From the NCBI GenBank assembly GCA_030835025.1, contig JAUQWS010000103.1:1-51238 (forward strand): a DNA stretch of 51,238 nt. Reading direction: 5' to 3'. The notes beneath the pieces are model-generated. The model made no database searches. It was not told where the DNA came from and saw only the letters and a program-made list of their open reading frames with translations. The DNA comes from Ignavibacteria bacterium (lineage in GTDB: Bacteria; Bacteroidota; Ignavibacteria; Tepidaquicellales; OLB5). The position numbers and the translations under genes are program-made. Shown piece by piece: positions 8,540 through 19,200 of the stretch (positions are counted from its first letter, which is position 1; each line of letters begins with the position of its first letter).

Positions 8540-9994
8540 ATGAAGAATATTACTGTTACTGTTGTTTTCATTTTCTTTGTTTTTTGTGTTCACGGATTGC
8601 AAACCCAGTGGCAGCCTGATTACAGGCTAACAAACAGCGCTGCTGAATCATATCTTGCATATAATAACGGGCATTGTATTGCAGCGGCAGGTGACTCAGT
8701 TCACGTTGTTTTTACTGAAAACCGTGATAACTTAACATCTGTATTTTACAAAAGATCTCTTGATGGCGGAGCCTCATGGACTCCCGATATCTTGATATCC
8801 GGGACGCTTGACCATCTGCGGACTGCCGTAATAGCCGTTCAGGGGCAAAGAGTACACGTGGCGTGGAGTAAAATTGAAGCCGGTATTTATGAGATATATT
8901 ACCGCAGCTCAACCAATGGCGGTAATGACTGGAGGCCTGTTATTAATATCGTATCACTTGGAAGTATTTCCGTCGATAAGCCCTCAATAGCGGTTACAGG
9001 TTCATATGTCCATCTTACATGGCAGGGGGAATTCAGTACCTCCCAGGCTTACATTTCCTACAGAAATTCTTCCAATTACGGATCAAGCTGGGGAACACCC
9101 CAGCAGCTGACAGTAGGTAATTACAGAGGCTCTCCGTCTGTATGCGCATCAGGCGATAAGGTCTTTATAGCGTTCCAGGATGACCAGTACGGCAATAAAG
9201 AGATCAGCTACATGCGTTCCACAAATTCGGGCGTTAGCTGGACAGGCGGTTTAACCCGGCTTACCAATGATTCCGGAGCTTCACTGAACCCTTCTGCAGC
9301 AATGAGCGGTGATACAGTATTTGTAACATGGATGGATAACAGGTACGGAAGTATTTACCAGATCTTTCTCAAAAAATCAGAAAACGGGGGCGCAGCCTGG
9401 CAGGCTGATCATAAATTAACCAACAGCACAGAGTACTGCCAATATCCCAATATCGCTGTCTCAGGTACAAACGTACATTTGGTATGGTACCGGGATGATA
9501 ACGGGCTCGAAATTTTTTATCTCAAAGGTATCTACAGCGGTAACTCATGGCAGCAGATCACAAAATTAACAACAGAAGAAGGCTCATCGCAGGATCCCAC
9601 TATTGCTGTATCAGGAACCGGAGTTCATGTTATATGGGTAGATAGGCGTAACGCAAACAAGGAAATATATTATAAGCGCAACCCGACCGGAAATACAATT
9701 GGTGTTACAACACTCAGCACAATAGTACCCGGTGAATATTTACTCAGGCAGAATTATCCAAATCCGTTTAACCCGGTAACAAAGATCAGATTTGATGTGC
9801 CCAGTTCAGAAGATGTTGTGATAAAAATTTTCGATATGCTTGGCAGAGAAATCACAACACTCGTTAACGAACAACTCCACCCCGGCACTTATGAAACCGA
9901 ATGGGATGCGGCGAATTATCCTAGCGGAATCTATTTCTATAGATTAATCACTTCACAGTTCAACCTTACAAGAAAAATGGTTCTTACCAAGTAA
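8540..9994 (+). CDS. T9SS-exported Asp-box (BNR/sialidase-like) repeat protein
   Basis: A 484-residue protein with a signal peptide ending near VHGLQTQ. It is built from about seven repeats of roughly 50 residues with the pattern VHVxWxDxR ... EIYYxRSTNxGxxW, containing Asp-box motifs (SxDGGxSW). The C-terminal T9SS type A sorting domain runs from NYPNPFNP to TRKMVLTK. Asp boxes are structural and no complete sialidase active site (arginine triad plus Tyr/Glu) can be recognised, so an enzymatic role is not supported. It belongs to the same repeat class as the proteins at 12756 and the first third of 16280. A 225-bp gap precedes it; a hairpin terminator follows. Confidence 0.88.
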   Translation: MKNITVTVVFIFFVFCVHGLQTQWQPDYRLTNSAAESYLAYNNGHCIAAAGDSVHVVFTENRDNLTSVFYKRSLDGGASWTPDILISGTLDHLRTAVIAVQGQRVHVAWSKIEAGIYEIYYRSSTNGGNDWRPVINIVSLGSISVDKPSIAVTGSYVHLTWQGEFSTSQAYISYRNSSNYGSSWGTPQQLTVGNYRGSPSVCASGDKVFIAFQDDQYGNKEISYMRSTNSGVSWTGGLTRLTNDSGASLNPSAAMSGDTVFVTWMDNRYGSIYQIFLKKSENGGAAWQADHKLTNSTEYCQYPNIAVSGTNVHLVWYRDDNGLEIFYLKGIYSGNSWQQITKLTTEEGSSQDPTIAVSGTGVHVIWVDRRNANKEIYYKRNPTGNTIGVTTLSTIVPGEYLLRQNYPNPFNPVTKIRFDVPSSEDVVIKIFDMLGREITTLVNEQLHPGTYETEWDAANYPSGIYFYRLITSQFNLTRKMVLTK

Positions 9995-10011
9995 GCGCAT
10001 GTTAAACTGAG

Positions 10012-10044
10012 AAAAGCCCGGTTGTGAAATGCCGGGCTTTTTTT
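10012..10044 (+). terminator. Rho-independent terminator after the gene at 8540
   Basis: AAAAGCCCGG (10012-10021) pairs with CCGGGCTTTT (10032-10041) around a 10-nt loop, followed by a T-run. Confidence 0.85.
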
Positions 10045-10251
10045 GATTCTGTTACTTTACATGGTTATGACATAGCTACTTTCGTTATTATTCCCGTAAG
10101 TTAGATATAAATCATACACATCGTTGTTACGCATCATTGAATAATTGTGCTTATTACAACTATTTTTGAGATTAGGGAAGCCTCCCTTGCAGCAGAATTT
10201 CCCTTGCAAATATACAGTTCTTTGAACTTGATACTATTCCGGATAATTATT

Positions 10252-10614
10252 ATGAACACTCTTTTAAGAATTGGATTTGTTGTAAGTATCCTTTCATTCT
10301 TTACCGGAACTTACTCTCAGCAATTCTCAATATCTTCGCGGATTCCTTTTCTGGTTGAAGATAACGTACCAGTAATAGACAGCGTTTCACCAAAAGATTT
10401 GAACAACGTTCCCTTAATTTCGAATCCAAAAGCTAATTGCCATAAAGGTTTACGACATTTTGGAAGGGAAGCTCCAGTACTTGTTAACCAGAATTCGCAA
10501 CCAGGCACTTATGAGTCTGTCTGGGATTCTACGGGTTTTTCTTCAGGGATTTATTATTATAGAATTTCAGCAGGTAATTTTACTGATACAAAGAAGATGG
10601 TACTAATGAAGTAG
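10252..10614 (+). pseudogene. Remnant of a T9SS cargo gene: signal peptide joined to a frameshifted sorting domain
   Basis: The frame from the ATG at 10252 gives 120 residues: a good signal peptide (MNTLLRIGFVVSILSFFTGT, ending near TYSQ), about 50 residues without recognisable repeats, and then the last part of a T9SS sorting domain (FGREAPVLVNQ ... SSGIYYYRISAGNFTDTKKM). The expected VYDILGRE segment is broken. IKVYDIL is encoded in another frame at about 10440-10472, and GRE continues in this frame, consistent with loss of one base. The body and NYPNPFNP motif are missing. An in-frame extension up to 10147 exists but places 35 unlikely residues before the signal peptide. It could still be expressed as a small exported protein, but decay from a larger cargo gene is the simpler reading. 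Confidence 0.65.
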
Positions 10615-10648
10615 AGAATTTAATAAATTTTTAAAATAGAAATCAGTA

Positions 10649-12706
10649 ATGAATATAAAGAATTTTATTTGTGTCGTTCTATTTTTAACGTATTCAGGTA
10701 TTCAATATTCTCAATGGATACCTACAAACGGACCGGCAACCGGAAGTGTTAAGTGTCTGACGGTTTCCGGTGTAAATATTTTTGCCGGTACTTTTGAAAA
10801 CGGAATATACCGTACAACAAATAACGGCTCAAGCTGGAATGCCGTAAATAACGGGATCACGAATCAAAATATACTTTCAATAATTGCATCCGGCACAAAT
10901 ATATTTGCCGGAACATTTGGAAGCGGAGTGTTCAGGTCAACAGATAACGGCAACTCCTGGATTTCTGTCAGCTCCATTTATCAGCTTCAGTCAGTTTATT
11001 GTTTTGGTGTTTCAGGGAATTATTTATTTGCCGGTACTGATCTTAACGGAGTGTATCTGACAACTAATAACGGTGAATCATGGGTACAAGCCAGTAATGG
11101 CATAACAAACACTATGATAAGGGCCCTGAAAGCAAACGGGTCAACAATATTTGCGGGTACACAGGGAGGTGTATTCAAAAGCTCTAATAACGGTACAAGC
11201 TGGTTTCCTTCAAATAATGGAATGCCGGCAGAATGGGTTTCTTCTTTCAGTATATCAGGTTCGTTCATATTTGTTTCTACTTTCGGTTACGGCGCTTACC
11301 GTTCTTCCGATAATGGAGCAAGCTGGATTGGAATTAATGCCGGGTTAACAAATCCATATATCCGGGAAATAACAAGCGAAGGAAATAATTTGCTTGCAGG
11401 TACTGCTAATGGAATGTTCAGAAGCACAAATAACGGTAATTCGTGGATAGAAAACAACAGCGGCTTAACAAATCATGACATAACTTCTTTCGTTAAATCA
11501 GGTACACCCGTGTTTGCGGGCACTCCGGGTGGTGTCTTTATTTCAAGCAACTTCGGCACAAGCTGGTCGGGAGTTAATAACGGACTCACAAATCCACCCC
11601 TGTTATCACTTGCTGCCTTGGGCAGTAATATTATTGCCGGCACTGCGGGACTTGGTGTTTTTCATACCTCTAATAACGGAACAAATTGGTCTACAGGCTA
11701 CATTGGAGCGTTAAATCCTTTTGTAAGAACACTAATTGCAGTTGATATTAATTTATTTGCAGGTACTGATAACGGAGTTTACATATCAACCAATGGAGGA
11801 TTACAATGGTTTGCTGCAAATAACGGCTTGACTAACTTTAATATCAGATGTTTAACTGCAAGTACTAACAGAATTTTTGCCGGAACCGCTGGAGGTGTTT
11901 TTTATTCATCTGATAACGGTAATTCATGGATACAGATTAATTCAGGCTTAACCAATATTGACATAAAAACAGTATTACAAATATCAGATAGGTTATTTGC
12001 GGGTACAGGAGGCGGCGTGTTTTTTTCAACCGATAATGGCTCTAACTGGCAAATTGCCAATAACGGTCTTACCAACCTTAATATTTCAACTATAAATTTT
12101 ATAAACAATAAAATATTTGCAGGAACAAACACCGGGGTTTTTCTTTCAACAAATAACGGCAGCAGCTGGAGCCCTTTTAACAATGGGCTTGGTAATCAGA
12201 ATGTTTATACTCTGATTAAAGTTTCTGACTATCTGATTGCAGGAACGGGCGGCGGTGTTTTTCTAACCGGCAGCAGCGCAAATACCTGGGTAGAAAGAAA
12301 CCAGGGGTTTGTTCCTACGCCACAGGTTTTATCATTTTTATCTGCCAATGATTATTTGTTTGCAGGCACACAAAGTAATTATGTATGGAAAAGACTGATC
12401 TCAAATATTATCGGGATAAATACAATTTCTTCAGAAATTCCTGAACATTTCGAATTATATCAAAATTATCCAAATCCATTCAATCCGGTAACAAAAATAA
12501 GATTTGATATTCCGAAATCAGGAATTGTGAACATCTTTGTTTACGATGTGCTTGGGAAAGAAATATCCACGCTGGTAAACCAACAATTGCAACCGGGAAC
12601 ATATGAGGCCGACTGGAATGCATCGAATTTTTCAAGCAGTATATACTATTATAAAATTATAAGCGGTGATTATATGCAGACAAAAAAAATGGTCCTTATA
12701 AAATAA
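10649..12706 (+). CDS. T9SS-exported YCF48/BNR-like propeller, about 14 repeats
   Basis: A 685-residue protein with a signal peptide ending near GIQYSQ. Nearly the whole body is about 14 very regular repeats of 38-45 residues, with the core IFAGTxGGVFxSTxNGxSW followed by NNGLTNxxI. Such repeats form WD40/YCF48-like propeller blades; this number suggests two fused propellers. The C-terminal T9SS sorting domain runs from NYPNPFNP to TKKMVLIK. The codon bias is visibly more A/T-rich than that of the gene at 14428. It starts 34 bases after the remnant gene. The regularity of the repeats at DNA level suggests recent internal duplication. Confidence 0.88.
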   Translation: MNIKNFICVVLFLTYSGIQYSQWIPTNGPATGSVKCLTVSGVNIFAGTFENGIYRTTNNGSSWNAVNNGITNQNILSIIASGTNIFAGTFGSGVFRSTDNGNSWISVSSIYQLQSVYCFGVSGNYLFAGTDLNGVYLTTNNGESWVQASNGITNTMIRALKANGSTIFAGTQGGVFKSSNNGTSWFPSNNGMPAEWVSSFSISGSFIFVSTFGYGAYRSSDNGASWIGINAGLTNPYIREITSEGNNLLAGTANGMFRSTNNGNSWIENNSGLTNHDITSFVKSGTPVFAGTPGGVFISSNFGTSWSGVNNGLTNPPLLSLAALGSNIIAGTAGLGVFHTSNNGTNWSTGYIGALNPFVRTLIAVDINLFAGTDNGVYISTNGGLQWFAANNGLTNFNIRCLTASTNRIFAGTAGGVFYSSDNGNSWIQINSGLTNIDIKTVLQISDRLFAGTGGGVFFSTDNGSNWQIANNGLTNLNISTINFINNKIFAGTNTGVFLSTNNGSSWSPFNNGLGNQNVYTLIKVSDYLIAGTGGGVFLTGSSANTWVERNQGFVPTPQVLSFLSANDYLFAGTQSNYVWKRLISNIIGINTISSEIPEHFELYQNYPNPFNPVTKIRFDIPKSGIVNIFVYDVLGKEISTLVNQQLQPGTYEADWNASNFSSSIYYYKIISGDYMQTKKMVLIK

Positions 12707-12755
12707 TCTACATAAGCCATTGGTATGTAATTCATTAAATTAAGTTAAAAATATT

Positions 12756-14261
12756 ATGAACAAAATTGTTTATGCAATCGCTGTAATTTTTATTATTTAT
12801 AGCACATTGATAATTGAAAATTGTTTTGCGCAATGGGAGTCCGATATCCGGCTGACAAATGCATTTGGAAAATCTATTACATCATACAATAATGCAAAGT
12901 CTGTTGCAGCAAACGGGAATATTGTGCATGTAGTATGGTCAGACAAACGCAATCCCAATTTACCCAGCGCTATCTTTTACAAACGCTCTACAGACGCAGG
13001 AATAACTTGGAGTGCTGATACCTTGATGTACACTCTTAACTATGGGTTTTGCGAATTTCCAAACATCGCAGTCTCCGGCACTTTTGTTCACATTATTTGG
13101 GTAGCCAGATTTTCATTAGGCAATTATCATATAGCTTATAGAAGATCCACCGATGCCGGCATAACCTGGGGGCCGAGTATTCTTCTGGGAAGTAACGTTC
13201 CAACTCGCGATTATCCTAGCTTTGCCGTATCTGGCACGTATTTACATGTTGTATGGCAGGATTTTAGCCAAGGCAGCGATCCTGAAATATACTATAAACG
13301 CTCCACTGATGGCGGAACAACGTGGGAAGCGGATACACGAATTACTTTTAACACTAATAGTTCTAATTTTCCATGTATTGCAGTCTCAGGTTCGAATGTG
13401 CATGTTGTATGGCAAGACCAACGCGACGGTAACTGGGAAATCTATTACAAAGGCTCCACTGATGGGGGTATTAACTGGGGATCTGATACGCGTCTAACAA
13501 ATAACGCTGATGCTTCAGAATTTCCCACAATTGCAGTCTTCGGCTCAATAGCTCACGTTATATGGAGTGACAACCGTGACGGTAACTGGAAATTATTTCA
13601 TAAAAGCTCATTAGACTATGGAATAACATGGGGCACAGATACACGCTTAACGAATTTAAATACTGATTCTTGGCGTTCCTCAATCGCTATCTCTGGCTCT
13701 AATTTGCATCTGGTATGGACTGACTTTCGTGACGGTAACTTCAATTGGGAGATCTACTACAAAAGCTCGACAAACAGCGGAATAAATTGGGGAGCGGATA
13801 CACGCCTGTCAAATGACCCTGATTCTTCCATTTATCCCTCAATCGCAATCTCCGGTTCTAATTTGCACCTAATTTGGTCTGACAATCGTGACAACGACTG
13901 GGAGATCTATTACAAACGCAATCCAACTGGAAATATTGGCATAAATGTAATATCTACTGAAATCCCGGTTAGATTTTCGTTAAGCCAAAACTACCCAAAT
14001 CCATTCAATCCAACAACAAAAATCAAATTCCAAATTCCCCTCTCAAGAGGGATGGATGCCACAAGCGAACGGGGTGTGTTAACTCAACTTATCATTTATG
14101 ATATTTTAGGACGTGAAGTTACAACTCTTGTCAACGAACAATTGCAGCACGGCACATATGAAGTTGATTTTGACGGAAGCAATTTACCGAGCGGTGTGTA
14201 CTTTTATGAATTGATATCGGGCCTATTTAAAGAGGTCAGGAAAATGACTCTCATACGTTAG
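12756..14261 (+). CDS. T9SS-exported Asp-box repeat protein with an interrupted sorting domain
   Basis: A 501-residue protein with a signal peptide ending near ENCFAQ. About seven or eight repeats of 50 residues follow, with the pattern VSGSNVHVVWxDxRDGNWE, IYYKxSTDGGxxWG and DTRLTN, containing Asp boxes. The C-terminal T9SS domain starts normally (SQNYPNPFNPTTKIKFQIP) but then carries an extra stretch, SRGMDATSERGVLTQ, before LIIYDILGREVTT resumes. The insertion is in frame and coincides with a DNA repeat-like segment at 14035-14080. The domain is otherwise complete, ending VRKMTLIR rather than the usual KMxLxK. Repeats are closest to those in the protein at 16280. Function is unknown; no sialidase active site is apparent. 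Confidence 0.88.
   Translation: MNKIVYAIAVIFIIYSTLIIENCFAQWESDIRLTNAFGKSITSYNNAKSVAANGNIVHVVWSDKRNPNLPSAIFYKRSTDAGITWSADTLMYTLNYGFCEFPNIAVSGTFVHIIWVARFSLGNYHIAYRRSTDAGITWGPSILLGSNVPTRDYPSFAVSGTYLHVVWQDFSQGSDPEIYYKRSTDGGTTWEADTRITFNTNSSNFPCIAVSGSNVHVVWQDQRDGNWEIYYKGSTDGGINWGSDTRLTNNADASEFPTIAVFGSIAHVIWSDNRDGNWKLFHKSSLDYGITWGTDTRLTNLNTDSWRSSIAISGSNLHLVWTDFRDGNFNWEIYYKSSTNSGINWGADTRLSNDPDSSIYPSIAISGSNLHLIWSDNRDNDWEIYYKRNPTGNIGINVISTEIPVRFSLSQNYPNPFNPTTKIKFQIPLSRGMDATSERGVLTQLIIYDILGREVTTLVNEQLQHGTYEVDFDGSNLPSGVYFYELISGLFKEVRKMTLIR
14035..14080. repeat. Repeat-like insertion inside a T9SS sorting domain
   Basis: The segment begins TTCCCCTCTCAAGAGGGATG, whose CCCTCTCAAGAGGG core is a short inverted repeat, and ends near CGGGGTGTGTT. 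It adds about 15 residues inside the conserved sorting domain without breaking the frame. The shape (CCCC, AA centre, GGG, then ATGG) resembles the segment at 29320-29341 and short dispersed repeats of Bacteroidota known to me only from memory. Confidence 0.5.
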
Positions 14262-14427
14262 AAATTTTCTTTATCTAAGTACGGTATTTTTTGGGAGATC
14301 TTCTTAAAAAAGAGCAAAATTAGAGAGAATTTCGATTTATCACCCATATAGTTAGCTTATATAGCTATAGACTTAACTAACTGATATTGTTATGTTATCA
14401 CCATAATTAATTAAGGAGAATGGTGAT

Positions 14428-15669
14428 ATGAGAACAAAACTTACTTTTTCAATTATCAGCTTTTTGCTGGCTTTACTTGTATCGGTACCTGCATTCGCCC
14501 AGCAGTCATGGGTACAGCAAACCTCCGGTACAAGCAACGATCTTTACTCGGTTTACTTCCCGAATGGCAGGACGGGCTTTGCTGTTGGAGAGGGCGGAAC
14601 GATCCGCAAAACAACCAATGGCGGCACAAACTGGAATGCTTCAACTTCCGGAACCACCAATGATCTGTACGAAGTCTTCTTTCTGAATCCGAACACCGGT
14701 TATGTTTCAGGTTCGAACGGAACCGTCAGGCGGACATCAAATGGCGGTACAAACTGGTCATCACAGACCTCCGGAACATCTAACACGCTATATGAGATCT
14801 TTTTTGTGAACCCAAATACGGGTTATGTAGCCGGGTCCGGCGGAACCATCAGAAAAACAACAAACAGCGGTACAACCTGGTCAGCCCAGACATCCGGTAC
14901 GAACAATGATCTTTATGAGGTCCATTTCATGTACCCCGAACTTGGTTATGTCTGCGGAGCAGGCGGCCAGATCCGTTACACAACAAACGGCGGAACGAAC
15001 TGGATCGCACAGAGTTCCGGTACAACTAATGCACTTCTTGATATCAGATTTTCAAATACCACTTCGATTTTTCATCTGTATTCAATAGGCTACAGTGGTA
15101 CCATTATCAGAACAATAAATGCAGGGGCAAACTGGACACCTCAGGTTTCTGGGACTACCAATGAACTCTACGAGATCCATTTCACATACCCGATGGTTGG
15201 ATACGCTGCCGGCGAAGGGGGAATTATCCTTCACACTACAAACGGCGGGACAAACTGGACTCAGCTTGTTTCAGGCACTAACAACACACTGCGCTCTATC
15301 TTTTTCCCTGCAGGAGATACGGGTTACACGGTAGGTATTAACGGAACCATCAGGAAGACAACAAGCGGCTTTGTTGGAATAACCCCGGTTTCAAGCGTAT
15401 TGCCCGATAAGTTCAGTTTATCTCAAAACTATCCCAATCCGTTCAACCCGGCAACTATAATAAATTTCGAGATCCCGGAACAGGGAAATACCGGGCTTAG
15501 AGTTTATGATGCAGCAGGAAGAATAATAAGTACGCTTGTGGATGAAGAATTGAATCCGGGTGTCTATGAGATCAGTTTCAATGCTGCGGACTATCCGAGC
15601 GGAGCTTATTTTTACAGGCTTGTAACAGGGAGTTTTTCTGAGACGAAGAAGATGATCTTGGTTAAGTAG
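14428..15669 (+). CDS. T9SS-exported YCF48-like propeller protein
   Basis: A 413-residue protein with a ribosome-binding site (AAGGAGAA) before the ATG and a signal peptide ending VPAFAQ. Seven blades of about 42 residues share the pattern SGTxNDLYEVxF, NTGYVxGxGGTIRKTTNGGTNW, a textbook YCF48-like propeller. The C-terminal T9SS type A domain runs from NYPNPFNP to TKKMILVK. In photosynthetic organisms YCF48 assists photosystem II assembly; here the fold is only a scaffold on an exported protein, so that function should not be transferred. A strong terminator follows directly. Confidence 0.9.
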   Translation: MRTKLTFSIISFLLALLVSVPAFAQQSWVQQTSGTSNDLYSVYFPNGRTGFAVGEGGTIRKTTNGGTNWNASTSGTTNDLYEVFFLNPNTGYVSGSNGTVRRTSNGGTNWSSQTSGTSNTLYEIFFVNPNTGYVAGSGGTIRKTTNSGTTWSAQTSGTNNDLYEVHFMYPELGYVCGAGGQIRYTTNGGTNWIAQSSGTTNALLDIRFSNTTSIFHLYSIGYSGTIIRTINAGANWTPQVSGTTNELYEIHFTYPMVGYAAGEGGIILHTTNGGTNWTQLVSGTNNTLRSIFFPAGDTGYTVGINGTIRKTTSGFVGITPVSSVLPDKFSLSQNYPNPFNPATIINFEIPEQGNTGLRVYDAAGRIISTLVDEELNPGVYEISFNAADYPSGAYFYRLVTGSFSETKKMILVK

Positions 15670-15700
15670 TATCGCAATAAAAAGAATTTTATACAAACAG

Positions 15701-15727
15701 CAGCCGGAAGTTTCCGGCTGTTTTTTG
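15701..15727 (+). terminator. Rho-independent terminator after the gene at 14428
   Basis: CAGCCGGA (15701-15708) pairs with TCCGGCTG (15713-15720), with loop AGTT and a following T-run. Confidence 0.85.
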
Positions 15728-16279
15728 TATGTCAAAGAATGAAAATCGTACGACGGACAATTATCACTATTATTAATGACGGGAAGCGTATGTGTACTAG
15801 CTGTAAATTGTGCTCTATAACAGTCAGAAGGATGACTGTTTAAAACTTACTATTTAGTTTACAAAATCGCTTTTTTGGTGATTCTTTTTAGATAGTGATT
15901 TTGGTTATATTTGTACTGAGTAACACAGACCACCTAATCCATTCTTTGCTTAGATCACTCTAACTGTCTTACAGATTTTAGTCTTAAGTTCATAAAATTT
16001 ACGGGGGAAAGTTTTGTGACTGTATTCTGATTCATAATGGCTGCACTCTAAGTAGTGTAGAAAGAAATTTATGAAGAAACAGTTCACACAAGTGCTTTCT
16101 GATTTTGCTTGTGAATTAATTTCCCTTTCAGCACAGGATATTTTACAAATATCTTCGTTCACTCCGGGCTATACCGATTTTTCAGTGATCCTTTATACCA
16201 ATCAATCATTCAATTCAGCTTTGCTTAAGGTAAGGAATAATCCTGCTCTTCATCTTCATAATTTATTAATGGGAAGTGA
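15728..16279. other. Intergenic stretch of about 550 bases, mostly unexplained
   Basis: No convincing gene is seen. A TATATTTG at 15906-15913 matches the -7 box TAnnTTTG but lacks a -33 element at the right spacing. A plus-strand frame at 16071-16283 (70 codons, from ATG) overlaps the start of the next gene by four bases; it shows no signal peptide or known motif and is probably chance. An opposing frame covers part of the same stretch. A long leader of the following gene is possible. Confidence 0.4.
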
Positions 16280-19200
16280 GTGAAATGTATTTTGAAATTA
16301 TCTAAAACAATCGTCAGTGTTCTTGTAACTGCATGCATTCAATTTATATTCGTTAATATTTCTACGGCTCAGTGGCAGCCGGATCTCAGGCTTACAAACG
16401 ACCCCGCTTTATCTATCACTAACTATAATATCCCATGTATTTCTACAAGCGGAGATACATTACATGTTGTATGGTTCGATGAACGGGACGGTAACCGTGA
16501 GATATACTATATGCGTTCTACAGATTCCGGTGTAAACTGGGGAACTAGTACAAGGTTAACAAATAGTGCCGGTTCATCAGAGAACCCTACTATCACAGTT
16601 GAGGGTTCAGTTGTGCATGTAGTGTGGCACGATAGCCGGGACGGAAACAATGAAATATATTATAAACGTTCCGGAGATGGCGGTGTGAGCTGGGGAACAG
16701 ATGTGCGGCTAACAAATGCCACTAATCAGTCGAGATGGCCATCTATATCAACAACCGGTTCAGATGTGCATATTGCGTGGTTTGATGAACGGGATGGTAA
16801 CCAGGAGATATATTACATACGCTCGACAGACGGAGGCTTAAGCTGGGGAACAGATGTTCGACTGACGAATGACCCTAACGGTTCAGGATGGTCCTCGGTA
16901 GTTGCATCAGGTTCGGCAGTGCATATTGTATGGGGTGACGATCGTTTTGGGGCAGAGATATTCTACAAACGCTCTACTGATGGAGGTATAACCTGGGGTT
17001 CAGATACACGGTTGACAAATGACCCCGGATTTTCAGCATATTCATGGGTTTCATTATCCGGTTCAGTTCTGCATATAGTATGGATGGACACCAGGGACGG
17101 TAACCGGGAGATATACTACAAACGCACGACAGACAGCGGCATAAGCTGGGGTTCAGATCAACGGATGACGAATAACTCTTCTGCGTCAGAGTGGCCCTCT
17201 GTATCGGCATCCGGTATGATTGTACATGTTGTATGGTATGATCTGCGTGACGGGAATTCAGAAATATATTACAAACGCTCAACAGACTCAGGTATAAGCT
17301 GGGGTACAGATACACGATTAACAAACAACTCTTCTGCATCACAGTGGACTTCTGTTAAAGCTTCAGGTACAAATGTACATATTTTATGGTATGATCTTAG
17401 GGATGGGAATGGCGAGATATATTATAAGCAAAATCCTATTGGGAATACTTTAACAACAGTTGACAGCGTTTCTCCTTATAATAAGGTGAGTGTTCCGTTG
17501 AATTCTGATATGAAAGCGTATTTCAATCAGAGTATGAATTCTTCTACAATGGATACCGCCAGTATTATATTTTTTGGTTCGATGACGGGCAGAAAACAGG
17601 CTGGTATTACTTATAATTCCGGGGATAGATCTGTAGCTATAAATCCAAACAATGATTTTAAATATGGAGAGTTGATCAGTGCAATCCTTAAATCATCAAT
17701 AAAAAGCAGTACTGATAATTTTATGACTCCATTCGTATGGAGTTTTACATCTCTGGCAAATCCTTCGAACATGGTCTTTAATGAAATAAGTAATATCGCG
17801 GTTGGTACAAATCCATATTCTGTCGCTTCCGGTGATTTAGATAATGATGGTGATATTGATTTAGCAGTGGCAAATTCAGCAGGCTCAATATCCATTATAA
17901 TTAATAACGGAAACGGAACTTTTACAAAACAGAATCCTGATATTATATCAGGTGATACCAGAAGAGTAATTGCGGGTGATTTTGACAATGATGGAGATTT
18001 AGACCTGGCAGCCGGTATTGGCAGTTTGAGTTCAGTCAAAATATTAACTAATAACGGTAATGGTGTGTTCACGATTACTTCAACTGTACCTTCAGGAAAT
18101 TGCCATGATTTAACAACGGCTGATTTTAATGGTGATGGTTATTTAGATATTGCAACTTCAGGTTGGACTGAAAACAAAATTGGCATACTATTAAATAACC
18201 GCAGCGGTTCATTTACTTTGTCATCAGTAATTACAGCCGGCAGCGGAGTATATGAAGTTGTTGCTGGAGATTTTGATTCTGATGGTTTTATAGATATAGC
18301 TGCTCCAAATTATTATGGAAACAATTGTTCAATATACAGGAATAATGGAACAGGCAATTTTATGACATTATCTTCAGTTGGTGTTGGGTCATCCCCACAA
18401 GGTATAACTGTTGGTGATTTTGACAGTGATGGAGATCTGGATTTATCAGTTACGAATTATGGGTCAAATAATTTAAATATATTGATGAATAACGGAAACG
18501 GTTCTTTCATTTCAACTGCAGCAATCGGTACCGGTGCTAACCCATGGGGCATAAATTGTGCGGACCTTGATGGGGATGGTGATTTGGATTTAGCAGTATG
18601 CGCCGGCAGTACTGTTTACTTATACAGGAATGGCGGAAATGGGAATTTTACATTTTCATCTTACGCAGGACAATATGGAATACCTGCTCCCAGAACAACC
18701 GTAGCAGATTTCAATAACGATGGTGTATTAGATATTGCTACAGCTGATATAACTGCAAACAAAACCAGAATAATTGTTTCTCTGGTGTCACCTCAATTAT
18801 TAAGTCCGGCTAATAATTCTACAGGTAATCTGAATGCGTTAAGTTTTTCATGGAATAAACCTCTCAGTGCTGCAAATTACAGATTCCAGCTTGCAACGGA
18901 TTCATTATTCAGCAATATAATTGTTAATGATTCCACTTTGATTGGTTTGGATTCTGTTAAGAATGTATCGGGATTATCCATGCTTACATGGTATTACTGG
19001 CGATTAAACTCAAAATCAGCAAATGGCTCAAGTTTATGGTCTGATGTGTGGAAGTTCAAGACAATCGGATTGCCATATAAGGTTACTCTTATCGGTCCGC
19101 CGAATAATGCCGTAAATCAGCCCGTAACTGTAAATTTCTGGTGGAGCAGAGCAGTAGAACAAACGTCACCATTTGAAAACAAGAAACTTGCTGGGAAAGA

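Noticed and set aside
8540..9994. Annotation as an active sialidase
   Set aside because: Asp boxes are present, but they are structural; the catalytic arginine triad and Tyr/Glu pair are not recognisable. The same applies to the proteins at 12756, 16280 and 48093.
10700..12400. Regular repeats as a possible CRISPR array
   Set aside because: The repeats are coding, about 120 bases long, variable, and fit a propeller blade in one long frame.
14428..15669. Photosystem II assembly factor (YCF48)
   Set aside because: Only the propeller fold is shared; the protein carries a T9SS tail and the window has no photosynthesis genes.
16071..16283. 70-codon frame just before and overlapping the giant gene by four bases
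   Set aside because: No signal peptide, no motif and no convincing ribosome-binding site; an opposing frame covers part of the same stretch. Treated as chance.
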